From the NCBI GenBank assembly GCA_002632325.1, contig NSJK01000012.1:62001-126000 (forward strand): a stretch of DNA of 64,000 nt, read 5' to 3'. The position numbers and the translations under genes are program-made. A model generated the notes under the pieces. That model did not search any database, was not told the origin of the DNA, and worked only from the letters and a program-made list of their open reading frames with translations. The stretch is from Lysobacterales bacterium. GTDB taxonomy: Bacteria; Pseudomonadota; Gammaproteobacteria; Xanthomonadales; Rhodanobacteraceae. Shown here in pieces: positions 28,439 through 38,512 of this stretch (the stretch's first letter is position 1; the number at the start of each line of letters is the position of its first letter).

Positions 28439-28879
28439 ATGCAATTCGTCACCCGCGTCATCGCCTTGAGCCGAGCCGTCCAGCTGCGTCGCCAGTTGCG
28501 TGAAGTCAACAAGGCCTTGGAGTCACTTTCACCGCCGATGCGTCGTCAGCTCGCCGGCATTGCGATCCGCGAGTTCAATGCGGCAGCTGCCTGTGAATTT
28601 CCGCACCTCTACGGCACGCCGCCCGAAGAGAAGTACCGCGCCTGGGGCGCAGGTACCGATATCGGCATCGAGCGCCTGCAGTCGGAGAACCTCCAGGTTC
28701 GCTTGCGCGGCATCGCGCTGTGGCTGACCGTGGTCTACCACGAGACCAAGGATTCACCGTACTCCGAACAGCAGGATCTGCATCGTCAGGCCATGCGCGC
28801 AATGCGCTCGCTCAAGGAAAGCGTACCGGCCGACCAGATCAAGCAGTGGATGAATCAGGAAGACGCCGCCGCGGCCTGA
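28439..28879 (+). CDS. conserved small cytoplasmic protein, unknown function
   Basis: The 146-residue product is soluble, largely helical and rich in Arg, Glu and Gln, with no signal peptide and no recognised motif. It begins with [20 protein letters not shown] and ends in an Ala-rich tail. A strong GGGGGGAG ribosome-binding site lies upstream and the third-position GC bias matches the neighbours, so it is very probably a real gene. It is monocistronic: a promoter-like sequence precedes it and a long hairpin follows. I cannot suggest a role. Confidence 0.8.
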   Translation: MQFVTRVIALSRAVQLRRQLREVNKALESLSPPMRRQLAGIAIREFNAAAACEFPHLYGTPPEEKYRAWGAGTDIGIERLQSENLQVRLRGIALWLTVVYHETKDSPYSEQQDLHRQAMRAMRSLKESVPADQIKQWMNQEDAAAA

Positions 28880-28941
28880 GCGTCGCTGCTTGCGCATCGC
28901 CCGGCGTCGCTTTCGATGACCGGGCTCAACGCCTGAAGCCC

Positions 28942-28983
28942 CACACGACAAACCGGCCGCGCTCGCGGCCGTTTTGTCGTGTG
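28942..28983 (+). terminator. long hairpin terminator
   Basis: A 19-bp stem with a single mismatch (28942-28960 with 28965-28983, loop GCTC) follows the gene at 28439 by 62 bases. The run of Ts lies inside the right arm rather than after it. Confidence 0.75.
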
Positions 28984-29076
28984 CCGGCGACGCACATCCG
29001 ACCCCGCGGTTTCCCGCAGTCAGCAAGAGCGCCTATGATTGCGCGGTTCCCGTTGACCGATTCGTGGAGATTGCCC

Positions 29077-29796
29077 GTGTTCAAGCGCGTCCTGCTCGCC
29101 CTGCTCTTCGTCCTCCCCGCCTTCGCGCTCGCGCAAGGCACGCCCGCGCCCAAGGCGCCCGCAGCCAAACCAGCCGCTGCGCAGAAGAAGACGGCTGTGC
29201 CTGCAACCGCCAAGCCCGCGGCCAAGCCAGCGGCCAAGCCTGCCGCGAAGACCACGGCCAAGGAAGCCGCCAAGGTCGCTGATGGCGCTGCCCCCGCCGC
29301 CAACAAGGTGCTCGTGAAAACCAGTCAGGGTGACATCACGATCGAGCTGTTCCCCGACAAGGCACCCAAGTCGGTGGAGAACTTCCTCACCTACGTCAAG
29401 AGCGGCTTCTACAGCGGCACGATCTTCCATCGCGTGATTCCCGGCTTCATGATTCAGGGTGGTGGCTTCAGCGCCGACCTGCGCCAGAAGAAGACCCGCG
29501 CGCCGATCGCGATCGAATCCAGGAATGGCCTGAGCAATCTGCGCGGCACGGTGGCCATGGCGCGCACACTCGATCCGAACTCTGCGACCGCGCAGTTCTT
29601 CATCAACACCGTCGACAACCCGCGTCTGGACTACGCCAATGACGCCAACCCGGGCTATGCAGTATTCGGCAAGGTAGTCGCCGGCATGGACGTGGTCGAC
29701 AAGATCCGCGCGATTCCGACCGGCCCCAAGGGCCCGTTCGCGGGTGACGTGCCGACCACCACGATCACGATCGAAAAGGTCAGCGTGGTCGAATGA
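29077..29796 (+). CDS. periplasmic cyclophilin-type peptidyl-prolyl cis-trans isomerase
   Basis: The 239-residue product has a signal peptide (cleavage near FALA-Q, residue 19-20), an Ala/Lys/Pro-rich low-complexity stretch with repeated AAKP units to about residue 70, and a cyclophilin domain with [15 protein letters not shown] and the [11 protein letters not shown] segment. It folds proteins in the periplasm (PpiA type). I chose GTG at 29077: it starts a clean signal peptide and has GGAG eight bases upstream. The in-frame ATG at 29035 lies within a -10-like TATGAT (29034-29039), so it is probably not transcribed. Confidence 0.9.
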   Translation: MFKRVLLALLFVLPAFALAQGTPAPKAPAAKPAAAQKKTAVPATAKPAAKPAAKPAAKTTAKEAAKVADGAAPAANKVLVKTSQGDITIELFPDKAPKSVENFLTYVKSGFYSGTIFHRVIPGFMIQGGGFSADLRQKKTRAPIAIESRNGLSNLRGTVAMARTLDPNSATAQFFINTVDNPRLDYANDANPGYAVFGKVVAGMDVVDKIRAIPTGPKGPFAGDVPTTTITIEKVSVVE

Positions 29797-29859
29797 CACT
29801 GCGAGTGGATCTGCGTCGCACGCTTCGGCTGCGGCGCAGACCACTCGGTCACGGCCCGC

Positions 29860-30609
29860 ATGGCCACCCTGTTCATTTCCGACTTGCATCTGGATCCGGC
29901 GCGACCCGCGATCATCCGGCAGTTCCTTGCGTTCGCGCGCGAGCAGGCAGCGCAAGCCGAAGCGCTCTACATACTCGGCGATTTCTTCGAAGCCTGGATC
30001 GGCGATGATGCCGCCGGAGAACTCGAAGACAGCATCGCAACCGCGCTCGCGCAATTGCATGAGAAAGGCGTGCCTGTGTATTTCATGCACGGCAACCGCG
30101 ACTTTCTGCTCGGTGATGCCTGGGCACGTCGCGCGCGGCTGACCCTGCTTCCCGATCCAAGCGTCGTCGAAATTGCCGGCGAGCAGATCCTGCTCATGCA
30201 CGGCGATCTGCTGTGCACCGATGATGCAAAGTATCAGGCGTTTCGCACGCAAACGCGCGCGCCGCATTGGCAACGCGCCTTTCTGGCCAAACCGCTCACC
30301 GAGCGGCAAGCCTTCGCAGCGCAAGCACGTGCAGAAAGCCAGCGCTACACGCGCGCACGCGGAGAGGCACTCACCGACGTCAACGCGGACGCCGTCAGCA
30401 CCACCATGCACCGCTTCGGCGTGCGCACGCTGATCCACGGCCACACCCATCGTCCGGCGCTGCACGAGCTTGCCCCGCTCGGCCTGCCCGGCGCGCGCCG
30501 CATCGTGCTCGGCGACTGGTACGAGCAGGGCAGCCTGCTTGAAGTCGATGCCAACGGCTGCCGACTGCGTGTCTTGCCAGCGGCCGCCACTGCCACGCCG
30601 GCGCACTGA
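29860..30609 (+). CDS. lpxH: UDP-2,3-diacylglucosamine diphosphatase LpxH
   Basis: LpxH makes lipid X (2,3-diacylglucosamine 1-phosphate) in lipid A synthesis. The 249-residue calcineurin-like phosphoesterase has all metal-binding motifs: DLHLD (Asp8, His10), GDFFEAWIGDD, HGNRDF and HGHTHRP. The last ~85 residues form the lipid-binding cap and closing strand. The gene lies 63 bases after the cyclophilin gene, the common xanthomonad and Pseudomonas order, and is probably co-transcribed with it. Confidence 0.96.
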   Translation: MATLFISDLHLDPARPAIIRQFLAFAREQAAQAEALYILGDFFEAWIGDDAAGELEDSIATALAQLHEKGVPVYFMHGNRDFLLGDAWARRARLTLLPDPSVVEIAGEQILLMHGDLLCTDDAKYQAFRTQTRAPHWQRAFLAKPLTERQAFAAQARAESQRYTRARGEALTDVNADAVSTTMHRFGVRTLIHGHTHRPALHELAPLGLPGARRIVLGDWYEQGSLLEVDANGCRLRVLPAAATATPAH

Positions 30610-30788
30610 TCGCGGTCAATTCTTGCAGCGTCCGCAGGCGTAGAATCGGATCCATCTCACCGATGCGCGCGCGCAATCGTGCGCACCACTGCCCAGCGCT
30701 GTGCCGACGCCCTGGATCACCGCTGCAAGCGCGGGTCGATCCACTCCACGCCATGTGCACAGTCTGCACGTCGCCACCAGGAGTTCCC

Positions 30789-31739
30789 ATGTCCACGCGC
30801 TACCGCTCGGTTTCCAGCAATATCCTCGACGCAATCGGCGACACGCCCCTGCTCGAGATCGATGGCGTGTTCGCCAAGTGCGAATTCCTCAATCCATCCG
30901 GCTCGATCAAGGCGCGCATTGCCAAGTACATCGTCGAGCGTGCCGAACAGAGCGGCCAGCTCAAACCCGGCGACACCATCGTCGAGGCCACCAGCGGCAA
31001 CACCGGCAATGCCTTCGCGATGGTGGCCGCGGTCAAGGGCTACCGCATGATCGTGGTCATGCCCGAAGGCCTGTCGAGCGAGCGCGTGGCGATCTCGCGC
31101 GCTTTTGGCGCCGAAGTGCTGTTCTGCGGCAGTTTCCATGTCAATGCCGCCCTCGAACGCGCGCGCGAGCTCGGCCGGCAACCGGGATTCTTCTTCCCCG
31201 GCCAGTTCGAATCGGAGTGGAACGTCGAGGAGAACCGCGAGTGGCTCGGCCCGGAGATCCTCGCGCAGTTGCCGGCGGGATGCGTACCCGACGCCTTCGT
31301 GCATGGTGTCGGTACCGGCGGCACCCTGATCGGCGTGGGTCAGGCATTCCGCAAGCTCAATCCGAACGTGCGTCTGTTTGCGATGGAACCCTCGGAGTCG
31401 CGCACGATTCTCTGCGGCGAGGTCGCGCTGCATCAGATCGAGGGGATCTCGGATGGCTTCGTGCCCGGCATCTTCGCCAAGCACCGCAGCCTCGTCGGTG
31501 ACACCTTGAGCGTGGCCAGCAGCGATGCGGTGGCCGAGATGCGCAAGCTCGCACGCACGCGCGGCCTGTTCTGCGGCCCCAGTTCGGGCGCGCACCTGCT
31601 CGCGGCGCAACGCATCCGCGCGCAGCATCCCGAACTCAAGACGGTGGTCACGATCCTCGACGACGAAGGCGAGAAGTACCTGCACGATTTCTTCATGCAC
31701 CCGGCAAGCGGCAGCGACAAGCCGCTGCCGTTTCATTGA
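30789..31739 (+). CDS. cysteine synthase-like PLP-dependent enzyme
   Basis: The 316-residue fold-type II PLP enzyme has the PLP lysine in NPSGSIKAR, the substrate loop EATSGNTGN, the phosphate-binding GTGGT and a C-terminal GPSSGA serine loop. This is the O-acetylserine sulfhydrylase (CysK/CysM) or cystathionine beta-synthase group. The exact substrate cannot be decided; NPSGSIKAR differs slightly from the NPxxSVKDR of CysK. The ATG at 30789 has AGGAG upstream; a -10-like TAGAAT lies at 30641-30646. A GST gene follows after seven bases, so the two are probably co-transcribed. Confidence 0.88.
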   Translation: MSTRYRSVSSNILDAIGDTPLLEIDGVFAKCEFLNPSGSIKARIAKYIVERAEQSGQLKPGDTIVEATSGNTGNAFAMVAAVKGYRMIVVMPEGLSSERVAISRAFGAEVLFCGSFHVNAALERARELGRQPGFFFPGQFESEWNVEENREWLGPEILAQLPAGCVPDAFVHGVGTGGTLIGVGQAFRKLNPNVRLFAMEPSESRTILCGEVALHQIEGISDGFVPGIFAKHRSLVGDTLSVASSDAVAEMRKLARTRGLFCGPSSGAHLLAAQRIRAQHPELKTVVTILDDEGEKYLHDFFMHPASGSDKPLPFH

Positions 31740-31746
31740 GATCGCC

Positions 31747-32397
31747 ATGCTGCTGTTCGATGCCCTGAGCCCTGCACCGCGCACCCTGCGCATGTTCCTG
31801 CTGGAGAAAGGTCTGACGCTGCCGACCCGGCAGATCGACGTGTTCAGCGGCGAGAACCGTCAGGCGGCTTTCCTTGCGCACAATCCCGCGGGACAAACGC
31901 CTGCCTTGCTGCTCGACGATGGTTCCTGCATCGGTGAGGCCTTGGCAATCATGGAGTACCTTGAAGAACTCCACCCGCAACCGGCACTGATCGGCGCGAC
32001 CGCGCAGGAGCGCGCACTGACACGACAATGGCAACGTCGCGTCGAACTCAACATCACCGAGTTCATCCACAACGCCTACCACTACGCGGAAGGTCTGGCA
32101 CGTTTCCGAGATCGCATTCCGGTCGCGCCGGAAGCGGCCTGCGGGCTCAAGGCGGTCGCACGGGATCGGATCGCCTGGCTCGATGCGATGCTCGACGGCC
32201 ATGAATACCTCGCCGGCGGACGCTTGACGATCGCCGATTTCTGGCTCTACGTCTGGCTCGATTTCGCCGAGTCGGTTGGCCAGCCCTTCGACCACGCCCT
32301 GCGCAATATCGGCCCCTGGTTCACGCGCATCACCGCGCGCCCATCGGCAAGCGCGAGCCTGCATCCAAGCTGCAAACCCGGTGGCGTTCGCGGCTGA
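31747..32397 (+). CDS. glutathione S-transferase family protein
   Basis: The 216-residue product shows the N-terminal thioredoxin-like GSH-binding domain (with NPAGQTPALLLDDG and the GEALAIMEYL segment that binds the gamma-glutamyl group) and a helical C-terminal domain with LTIADFWLYV. The substrate is unknown. It begins seven bases after the cysteine-synthase-like gene, and the shared sulfur or thiol theme suggests a common transcript. A longer frame upstream overlaps that gene and was rejected. Confidence 0.9.
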   Translation: MLLFDALSPAPRTLRMFLLEKGLTLPTRQIDVFSGENRQAAFLAHNPAGQTPALLLDDGSCIGEALAIMEYLEELHPQPALIGATAQERALTRQWQRRVELNITEFIHNAYHYAEGLARFRDRIPVAPEAACGLKAVARDRIAWLDAMLDGHEYLAGGRLTIADFWLYVWLDFAESVGQPFDHALRNIGPWFTRITARPSASASLHPSCKPGGVRG

Positions 32398-32412
32398 GGC
32401 CGCGCTGTCGCC

Positions 32413-33198
32413 TCAGTCGAGCGTGAAGGAATCGGCGTCCATCCACGCCGGGAAGCGTTCGCGATGTGTCGCCAAGGCGGCCGGATCGAGACTCACCGTT
32501 ACCGTCTGCTCCTGCGCACCCAGCTCGACCATCGGCTGACCGAGGAAATCGTGCAACACGCTGTCACCGGCATAGTGCAGGTCATTGCCGTCGTAACCGA
32601 CACGGTTGACACCCGCGCAGTAGCTCAGATTCTCGATCGCACGCGCCGCGAGCAAGGTGCGCCAGGCATGACGCCGTGCGCTCGGCCAGTTCGCCACATA
32701 CAGCAGCAGGTCATACTCGAAGGCGTTGCCGTCATGGCGATTGCGCGCATAGACCGGGAACCTCAAGTCGTAACAGACCTGCAGACAGATCTTCCAACCG
32801 CGCCAGTGGACCACCCGACGCTCGCTGCCGGCCGCATAACGCTTGTGTTCGTCGGCATGGCGGAACAGATGACGCTTGTCGTAGTGCGTGAGCGCGCCAT
32901 CGGGCGTGGCAAACAGCAGGCGATTGAACACCTGGTCGGCCACGCGCAACTGCATGCTGCCGCAGATCGCCGCATCGAGTTCACGCGCCTGCGCCTTCAG
33001 CCATTCGACCGTCGCACCGTCCATGCCCTCAGCCGCGTGGATGGCCTCGTTCGAGAATCCGCTGGTGAAGGTTTCCGGCAAGACGATGAGGTCACTGCCC
33101 ACGAGCGGCGCGATCAGTTGGCCGTAGTAAGCGCGATTGGCAGCCGGGTCGTGCCAGCGCGTCGCGCCCTGCGCCAGCGAGACCTTCAGAGTTTGCAC
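32413..33198 (-). CDS. carbon-nitrogen hydrolase, omega-amidase (YafV/Nit2-like)
   Basis: The 261-residue nitrilase-superfamily enzyme has the catalytic triad Glu (PETFTSGF), Lys (YDKRHLF) and Cys (VCYDLRFP). The DLRFPVYARN context is typical of omega-amidases that hydrolyse alpha-ketoglutaramate or alpha-ketosuccinamate. The start is GTG at 33198, with GGAG six bases upstream, inside the last codons of the aminotransferase gene (13-base overlap). Together the pair would form a glutamine transaminase/omega-amidase route, linked in other bacteria to methionine salvage. The role is inferred from the pairing. Confidence 0.9.
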   Translation of the reverse strand: MQTLKVSLAQGATRWHDPAANRAYYGQLIAPLVGSDLIVLPETFTSGFSNEAIHAAEGMDGATVEWLKAQARELDAAICGSMQLRVADQVFNRLLFATPDGALTHYDKRHLFRHADEHKRYAAGSERRVVHWRGWKICLQVCYDLRFPVYARNRHDGNAFEYDLLLYVANWPSARRHAWRTLLAARAIENLSYCAGVNRVGYDGNDLHYAGDSVLHDFLGQPMVELGAQEQTVTVSLDPAALATHRERFPAWMDADSFTLD

Positions 33199-34331
33199 AG
33201 GCGCTCCGCCGCAGCTTCGAGGGTGGCCTCGCTCTTGGCGAAGCACAGTCGGATCAGGTGAGTATCGGGCGGCGTTTCATAGAACGCCGAAACCGGAATC
33301 GCGGCGAGGCCAGCCTCGCGCACCAGCCACTCACAAAAGTTAAGATCATCGATCGTCTTGATCGCCGAGTAATCGACCAACTGGAAATAGGCACCGCGCA
33401 CGGGCAGCAGCTTGAACTTCGAAGGCGCCAGCAGCTTGCGGAAGGCATCGCGACGCGCCTGATAGAAAGCCGGCAGCTCCAGATAATGTGCCGGATCGGA
33501 CTCGAGCACTTCAGCCAGCGCCCATTGCGCAGGCGAGAACGTGCAGAAGGTCAGGTACTGATGCACCTTGCGGAACTCGGCGCTCAGAACGGGCGGCGCG
33601 ATGCAATAGCCGACCTTCCAGCCGGTGCAGTGGTAGGTCTTGCCGAACGAACTCACCACGAAGCTGCGCGCCACCAGTTCGGCGTGTCGCAGCACACTCT
33701 GGTGTGCAAGGCCGTCGAAGATCATGTGCTCGTAGACTTCGTCGGACAACACCAACACTTCGCTGTCACGCACGATCTCGGCCAATGCATCGAGATCGCT
33801 TGCCGCGAGCACCGCACCGGTCGGATTGTGCGGCGAGTTGATCATGATGAGGCGCGTACGCGGCGTCACCGCGTCCTTGACACGCTGCCAGTCGACCGAG
33901 AAATCAGGCAATTGCAGCGGGATGTGGACCGCACGACCGCCACACAGCTCGATCGCGGGCTCGTAGCTGTCGTAGCAGGGGTCGAGCACGATCACTTCAT
34001 CGCCCGCATGCACGACTGCCGCAATTGCCGCGAACAGCGCTTCGGTCGCGCCCGATGTCACCGTGATTTCGGTGTCGGCGTTGATCTTGCGTCCGTACAA
34101 ACGCTCGGTCTTGCGCGCAATCGCCTCGCGCAGCGGCGCAATGCCGGCCATCGGCGCGTACTGGTTGCGACCTTGCGCCATCGCGCGCGTGAGCGCGTCG
34201 CGCAAGGCAGGTGGCCCATCGAAATCCGGAAAACCCTGCCCCAGATTCACCGCCTTGTGCTCGGCGGCGAGCTGACTCATCACCGTGAAGATCGTGGTGC
34301 CGACCTTGGGCAGCTTGGTCTGCAGTTGCAT
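33186..34331 (-). CDS. PLP-dependent aminotransferase (YbdL/glutamine transaminase K-like)
   Basis: The 381-residue class I aminotransferase has the N-terminal LGQGFPDF motif, the conserved NSPHNPTG, and the PLP lysine in SSFGKTYHCTGWKVGY. The GWKVGY context fits the kynurenine/glutamine transaminase and methionine aminotransferase (YbdL) group. Such enzymes transaminate glutamine with keto acids such as alpha-keto-gamma-methiolbutyrate. The downstream omega-amidase gene, overlapping by 13 bases, would hydrolyse the alpha-ketoglutaramate formed. The ATG at 34331 has AGAGG upstream. Confidence 0.92.
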   Translation of the reverse strand: MQLQTKLPKVGTTIFTVMSQLAAEHKAVNLGQGFPDFDGPPALRDALTRAMAQGRNQYAPMAGIAPLREAIARKTERLYGRKINADTEITVTSGATEALFAAIAAVVHAGDEVIVLDPCYDSYEPAIELCGGRAVHIPLQLPDFSVDWQRVKDAVTPRTRLIMINSPHNPTGAVLAASDLDALAEIVRDSEVLVLSDEVYEHMIFDGLAHQSVLRHAELVARSFVVSSFGKTYHCTGWKVGYCIAPPVLSAEFRKVHQYLTFCTFSPAQWALAEVLESDPAHYLELPAFYQARRDAFRKLLAPSKFKLLPVRGAYFQLVDYSAIKTIDDLNFCEWLVREAGLAAIPVSAFYETPPDTHLIRLCFAKSEATLEAAAERLCKL

Positions 34332-34437
34332 GGCGCCTCTTGCAGCGATGGCCAGCGGCCGGAACCGCGATCCTAACATGCGCGCAGCGGCACCTTGCGC
34401 GCGCTGCGGGCGCGCGCAAGGCCGCTCGACTCGATGA

Positions 34438-36309
34438 TCAAGCGCCGAAGGCGATGCGGTTCACGCGTGCAACGAATGCCGCAGGATCGGTGAGCTGATC
34501 GCCGGCTGCCAGTTGCGCCTCCTCCAGCAACAAGTGCGCAAGATCGATGCTGCGCGCCCCGTCGCTCTCAGCGGCAATGCGCTGCACCAGCACATGCTGC
34601 GGATTGACTTCGAGCAGCGGCTTGCTTGCCGGCACTTCATGACCCGCCTCACGCAACAGCCGCTGCATGTGCGGCGCCATGTCGTACTCTCCGAGCACGA
34701 TGCAGGCCGCTGAATCCGTCAAGCGCTGACCAACCTGCACGCCGCCGACCGCATCGCCCAATGCCTTCCTGAGCTTGTCGAGCACGGGCGCAGCCTCGGC
34801 TTCGGCCTGCTTGCGCGCTTGTTCGTCGATGGCGGGCGTCGTGAAATCGCCCTTGGCGGCATTGCGCAGCTTCTTGCCGGAGAATTCCTGCAGATAGCCG
34901 ATCATCCACTCGTCGATGCGATCGCTGAGCAACAACACTTCGATGCCGCGAGCCTTGAGTGACTCGATCTGCGGACTGTTCTTTGCCGCCGCGTGCGAGT
35001 CGGCGGTGATGTACCAGATCACCTCCTGCCCTGCCTGCATGCGCCCGACATAGTCTTCAAGCGACACGTTGCGGTCGGCGCCTTCGCCATGGGTCGAGGC
35101 AAACCGCAGCAACTTGGCAATTCGTTCGCGGTTGGCACCATCTTCGGCAATGCCTTCCTTGAGCACGTTGCCGAACGCAGCGGTGAACTGGGCAAATTTC
35201 GCCGGTTCATCCTTGGCAAGCTTGTCGAGCAGATCAAGCACGCGCTTGACGCAGGCGCTGCGGATCTGCGCGACCAGACGATTCTCCTGCAGAATCTCGC
35301 GACTCACGTTGAGCGGCAAGTCATCGGAGTCGACCACGCCGCGCACGAAGCGCAGCCAGCCCGGCAGCAATTGTTCGCTCGCATCCATGATGAAGACGCG
35401 ACGGATGTAGAGCTTGAGCCCGCGTCGCTCGTCGCGGCCGCTGAAGACCGCATCGAAGGGCGGCTTTTCCGGAACGTAGAGCAGCGAGGTATAACTCTGC
35501 GCACCTTCGACGCGATTGTGCGACCACGCCAGCGCTTCGTTGAAATCGTGCGACAGCGACTTGTAGAAGGCCTGATAGTCCTCGTCCTTGAGCTCCGCCT
35601 TTGGCCGCGTCCACAAGGCTGAAGCGTGATTGATCGTCTCGGTCTTGGCCGCGTCCTTGTCTTCCCCCTCTTCGCGCATGCGGATCGGGAAGGCCACATG
35701 ATCGGAATAGCGCTTGACCAGATCGCGCAGCTTCCAGCCATCAAGAAACTCACTCTCCTCGGCCTTCAGATGGAGGGTCACGGCGCTGCCGCGCGGCGCA
35801 TCCCCGATCGCCTCCAGCGTGTACGCGCCGCTGCCAGTGGATTCCCAGCGCACGCCCGCATCGGCCGGCGCGCCGGCCTTGCGCGTGCTCAGCACGACCT
35901 TGTCGGCGACGATGAAGGCCGAGTAGAAACCGACGCCGAACTGGCCGATCAGTTGCGTGTCCTTGCGCGCATCACCCGACAGCGACTCGAGAAACTTGCG
36001 CGTGCCCGAGCGCGCGATGGTGCCGATGTTCTCCACCACTTCCTCGCGCGTCATGCCGATGCCGTTGTCACGGATCGTGAGCGTGCGCGCCTCCTTGTCG
36101 AACTCGATCGCGATGTGCAGATCGGCGTCGTCGGCGCTGAGCGCGGCATCGGACAAGGCCGCAAAGCGCAACTTGTCGCAGGCATCGGAAGCGTTGGAGA
36201 TCAGCTCGCGAAGGAAGATTTCCTTGTGCGAGTACAACGAGTGCGTGACCAGATGCAGAACTTGGGAAACCTCGGCCTCGAACGCGCGGGTCTCAACGGT
36301 GGTGTTCAT
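34438..36309 (-). CDS. htpG: molecular chaperone HtpG (Hsp90)
   Basis: HtpG is the ATP-dependent bacterial Hsp90. The product has 623 residues (E. coli 624). The GHKL ATP-binding site is visible at the N-terminus (ELISNASDACDK, DNGIGM, IGQFGVGFYS), followed by the middle domain with RRVFIMD and the C-terminal dimerisation domain. The ATG at 36309 gives the family start and has GAGGA seven bases upstream; 24 in-frame codons above it run into the promoter. A near-consensus sigma-32 promoter lies at 36342-36370, so it should be heat-induced. Confidence 0.97.
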   Translation of the reverse strand: MNTTVETRAFEAEVSQVLHLVTHSLYSHKEIFLRELISNASDACDKLRFAALSDAALSADDADLHIAIEFDKEARTLTIRDNGIGMTREEVVENIGTIARSGTRKFLESLSGDARKDTQLIGQFGVGFYSAFIVADKVVLSTRKAGAPADAGVRWESTGSGAYTLEAIGDAPRGSAVTLHLKAEESEFLDGWKLRDLVKRYSDHVAFPIRMREEGEDKDAAKTETINHASALWTRPKAELKDEDYQAFYKSLSHDFNEALAWSHNRVEGAQSYTSLLYVPEKPPFDAVFSGRDERRGLKLYIRRVFIMDASEQLLPGWLRFVRGVVDSDDLPLNVSREILQENRLVAQIRSACVKRVLDLLDKLAKDEPAKFAQFTAAFGNVLKEGIAEDGANRERIAKLLRFASTHGEGADRNVSLEDYVGRMQAGQEVIWYITADSHAAAKNSPQIESLKARGIEVLLLSDRIDEWMIGYLQEFSGKKLRNAAKGDFTTPAIDEQARKQAEAEAAPVLDKLRKALGDAVGGVQVGQRLTDSAACIVLGEYDMAPHMQRLLREAGHEVPASKPLLEVNPQHVLVQRIAAESDGARSIDLAHLLLEEAQLAAGDQLTDPAAFVARVNRIAFGA

Positions 36310-36341
36310 CGAAAAATCCTCAATGCAAAGCGCTGCCGCGC

Positions 36342-36370
36342 AGATGGGGGCAGCGCGGAGCGCGTTCAAG
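36342..36370 (-). promoter_or_regulatory. sigma-32 heat-shock promoter of htpG
   Basis: On the minus strand CTTGAAC (36370-36364; consensus CTTGAAA), exactly 14 bases, and CCCCATCT (36349-36342; consensus CCCCATNT) lie 33 bases ahead of the htpG start. Confidence 0.85.
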
Positions 36371-36438
36371 CGAAACCGCAACTTGCCGCACGGGCGACCG
36401 CAACCGGGCGATCACCCAGCGAGAAGCTGGCCGGCACC

Positions 36439-37698
<1,260 letters not shown>

Positions 37699-37775
37699 TG
37701 GTCGGGGTAGCCGGATTTGAACCGACGACCACTTGTCCCCCAGACAAGTGCGCTACCAGGCTGCGCTATACCCCG
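37699..37775 (-). tRNA. tRNA-Pro (GGG)
   Basis: A 77-base cloverleaf reads on the minus strand: acceptor CGGGGTA pairs with TACCCCG, then A and an encoded CCA. The anticodon loop CTGGGGG, closed by CTTGT/ACAAG, gives anticodon GGG. The T loop GTTCAAATC is canonical. The gene follows merR on the same strand, as in related genomes. Confidence 0.97.
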
Positions 37776-37797
37776 ACATGGGCCTTGCAGAACGGAA

Positions 37798-37828
37798 ATT
37801 GTAGCAGGTCATGCCCAGTCACCGGCAA
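37798..37828 (-). promoter_or_regulatory. probable tRNA-Pro promoter
   Basis: On the minus strand TACAAT (37803-37798) matches the -10 consensus at five of six positions; TTGCCG (37828-37823) could be the -35, with a 19-base spacer. The start would fall about 15 bases before the mature tRNA. Confidence 0.5.
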
Positions 37829-37873
37829 CCGGTGATGGGCTTGCGCTTCTTCATGCGAAAGGAAGGCAGTGGA

Positions 37874-38230
37874 TCAGCGACGCAGGATCTGCAGGACTTC
37901 TTCGAGCTCCAGCCGCACCTGTCGCACGATCTGCGCCGACATGGTCGATTCCACGCGCGCCTGCGATCCTTCCAGCCGCTGACGCGCGCCGGTGATCGTG
38001 AAACCCTGCTCGTAGAGCAACGAGCGGATCTGCCGGATCATCAGCACGTCGTGACGCTGGTAGTAGCGCCGGTTGCCACGCCGTTTCACCGGCTTGAGGT
38101 TGGGAAACTCCTGTTCCCAATAGCGCAGCACGTGCGGTTTGACCGCGCACAGCTCGCTTACCTCACCGATGGTGAAATAGCGTTTGGCCGGAATGACCGG
38201 AAGTTCGCTATTGCTGCCCTGATCCAGCAT
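37874..38230 (-). CDS. MerR-family transcriptional regulator
   Basis: The 118-residue protein has an N-terminal winged-helix MerR domain ([10 protein letters not shown], then [11 protein letters not shown] and RRYYQRHDV) and a short coiled-coil dimerisation helix. There are no Cys residues arranged for metal sensing. A small MerR gene after ihfA, before tRNA-Pro, is standard in Pseudomonas and xanthomonads, but its target is not known to me. The start overlaps the ihfA end by 23 bases. Confidence 0.92.
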   Translation of the reverse strand: MLDQGSNSELPVIPAKRYFTIGEVSELCAVKPHVLRYWEQEFPNLKPVKRRGNRRYYQRHDVLMIRQIRSLLYEQGFTITGARQRLEGSQARVESTMSAQIVRQVRLELEEVLQILRR

Positions 38231-38510
38231 AAGCCTCGACCCGGACCTTCAGTTTTTGCCCTGGACGGAAGGTCACCACCCGGCGCGCAGAGATCGGAAT
38301 CTCGACGCCGGTCTTGGGATTGCGTCCCGGACGTTGGTTCTTGAAACGCAGATCGAAATTGCCGAACCCTGACAGCTTCACCTGCTCCCCTTTCTCGAGC
38401 GCGTCACGCAGCACTTCGAAGAAAGCATCCACGAATTCCTTGGCTTCGCGTTTGTTCAGTCCGACATCGGTGAACAGGCGTTCGGCCATTTCAGCCTTCG
38501 TAAGTGCCAT
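38208..38510 (-). CDS. ihfA: integration host factor subunit alpha
   Basis: IHF-alpha pairs with IHF-beta to bend DNA in nucleoid organisation, transcription and recombination. The product has 100 residues (E. coli 99). The start [10 protein letters not shown] and the DNA-contacting arm with [20 protein letters not shown] are typical. The ATG at 38510 lies two bases after the pheT stop; a longer frame would run into pheT. The pheT-ihfA-merR order supports the alpha rather than the beta subunit. Confidence 0.97.
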   Translation of the reverse strand: MALTKAEMAERLFTDVGLNKREAKEFVDAFFEVLRDALEKGEQVKLSGFGNFDLRFKNQRPGRNPKTGVEIPISARRVVTFRPGQKLKVRVEAYAGSGQQ

Positions 38511-38512
38511 CT

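Noticed and set aside
29035-29037. ATG as start of the cyclophilin gene
   Set aside because: It lies within a -10-like element and adds 14 residues before a perfect signal peptide that begins at GTG 29077 with a ribosome-binding site.
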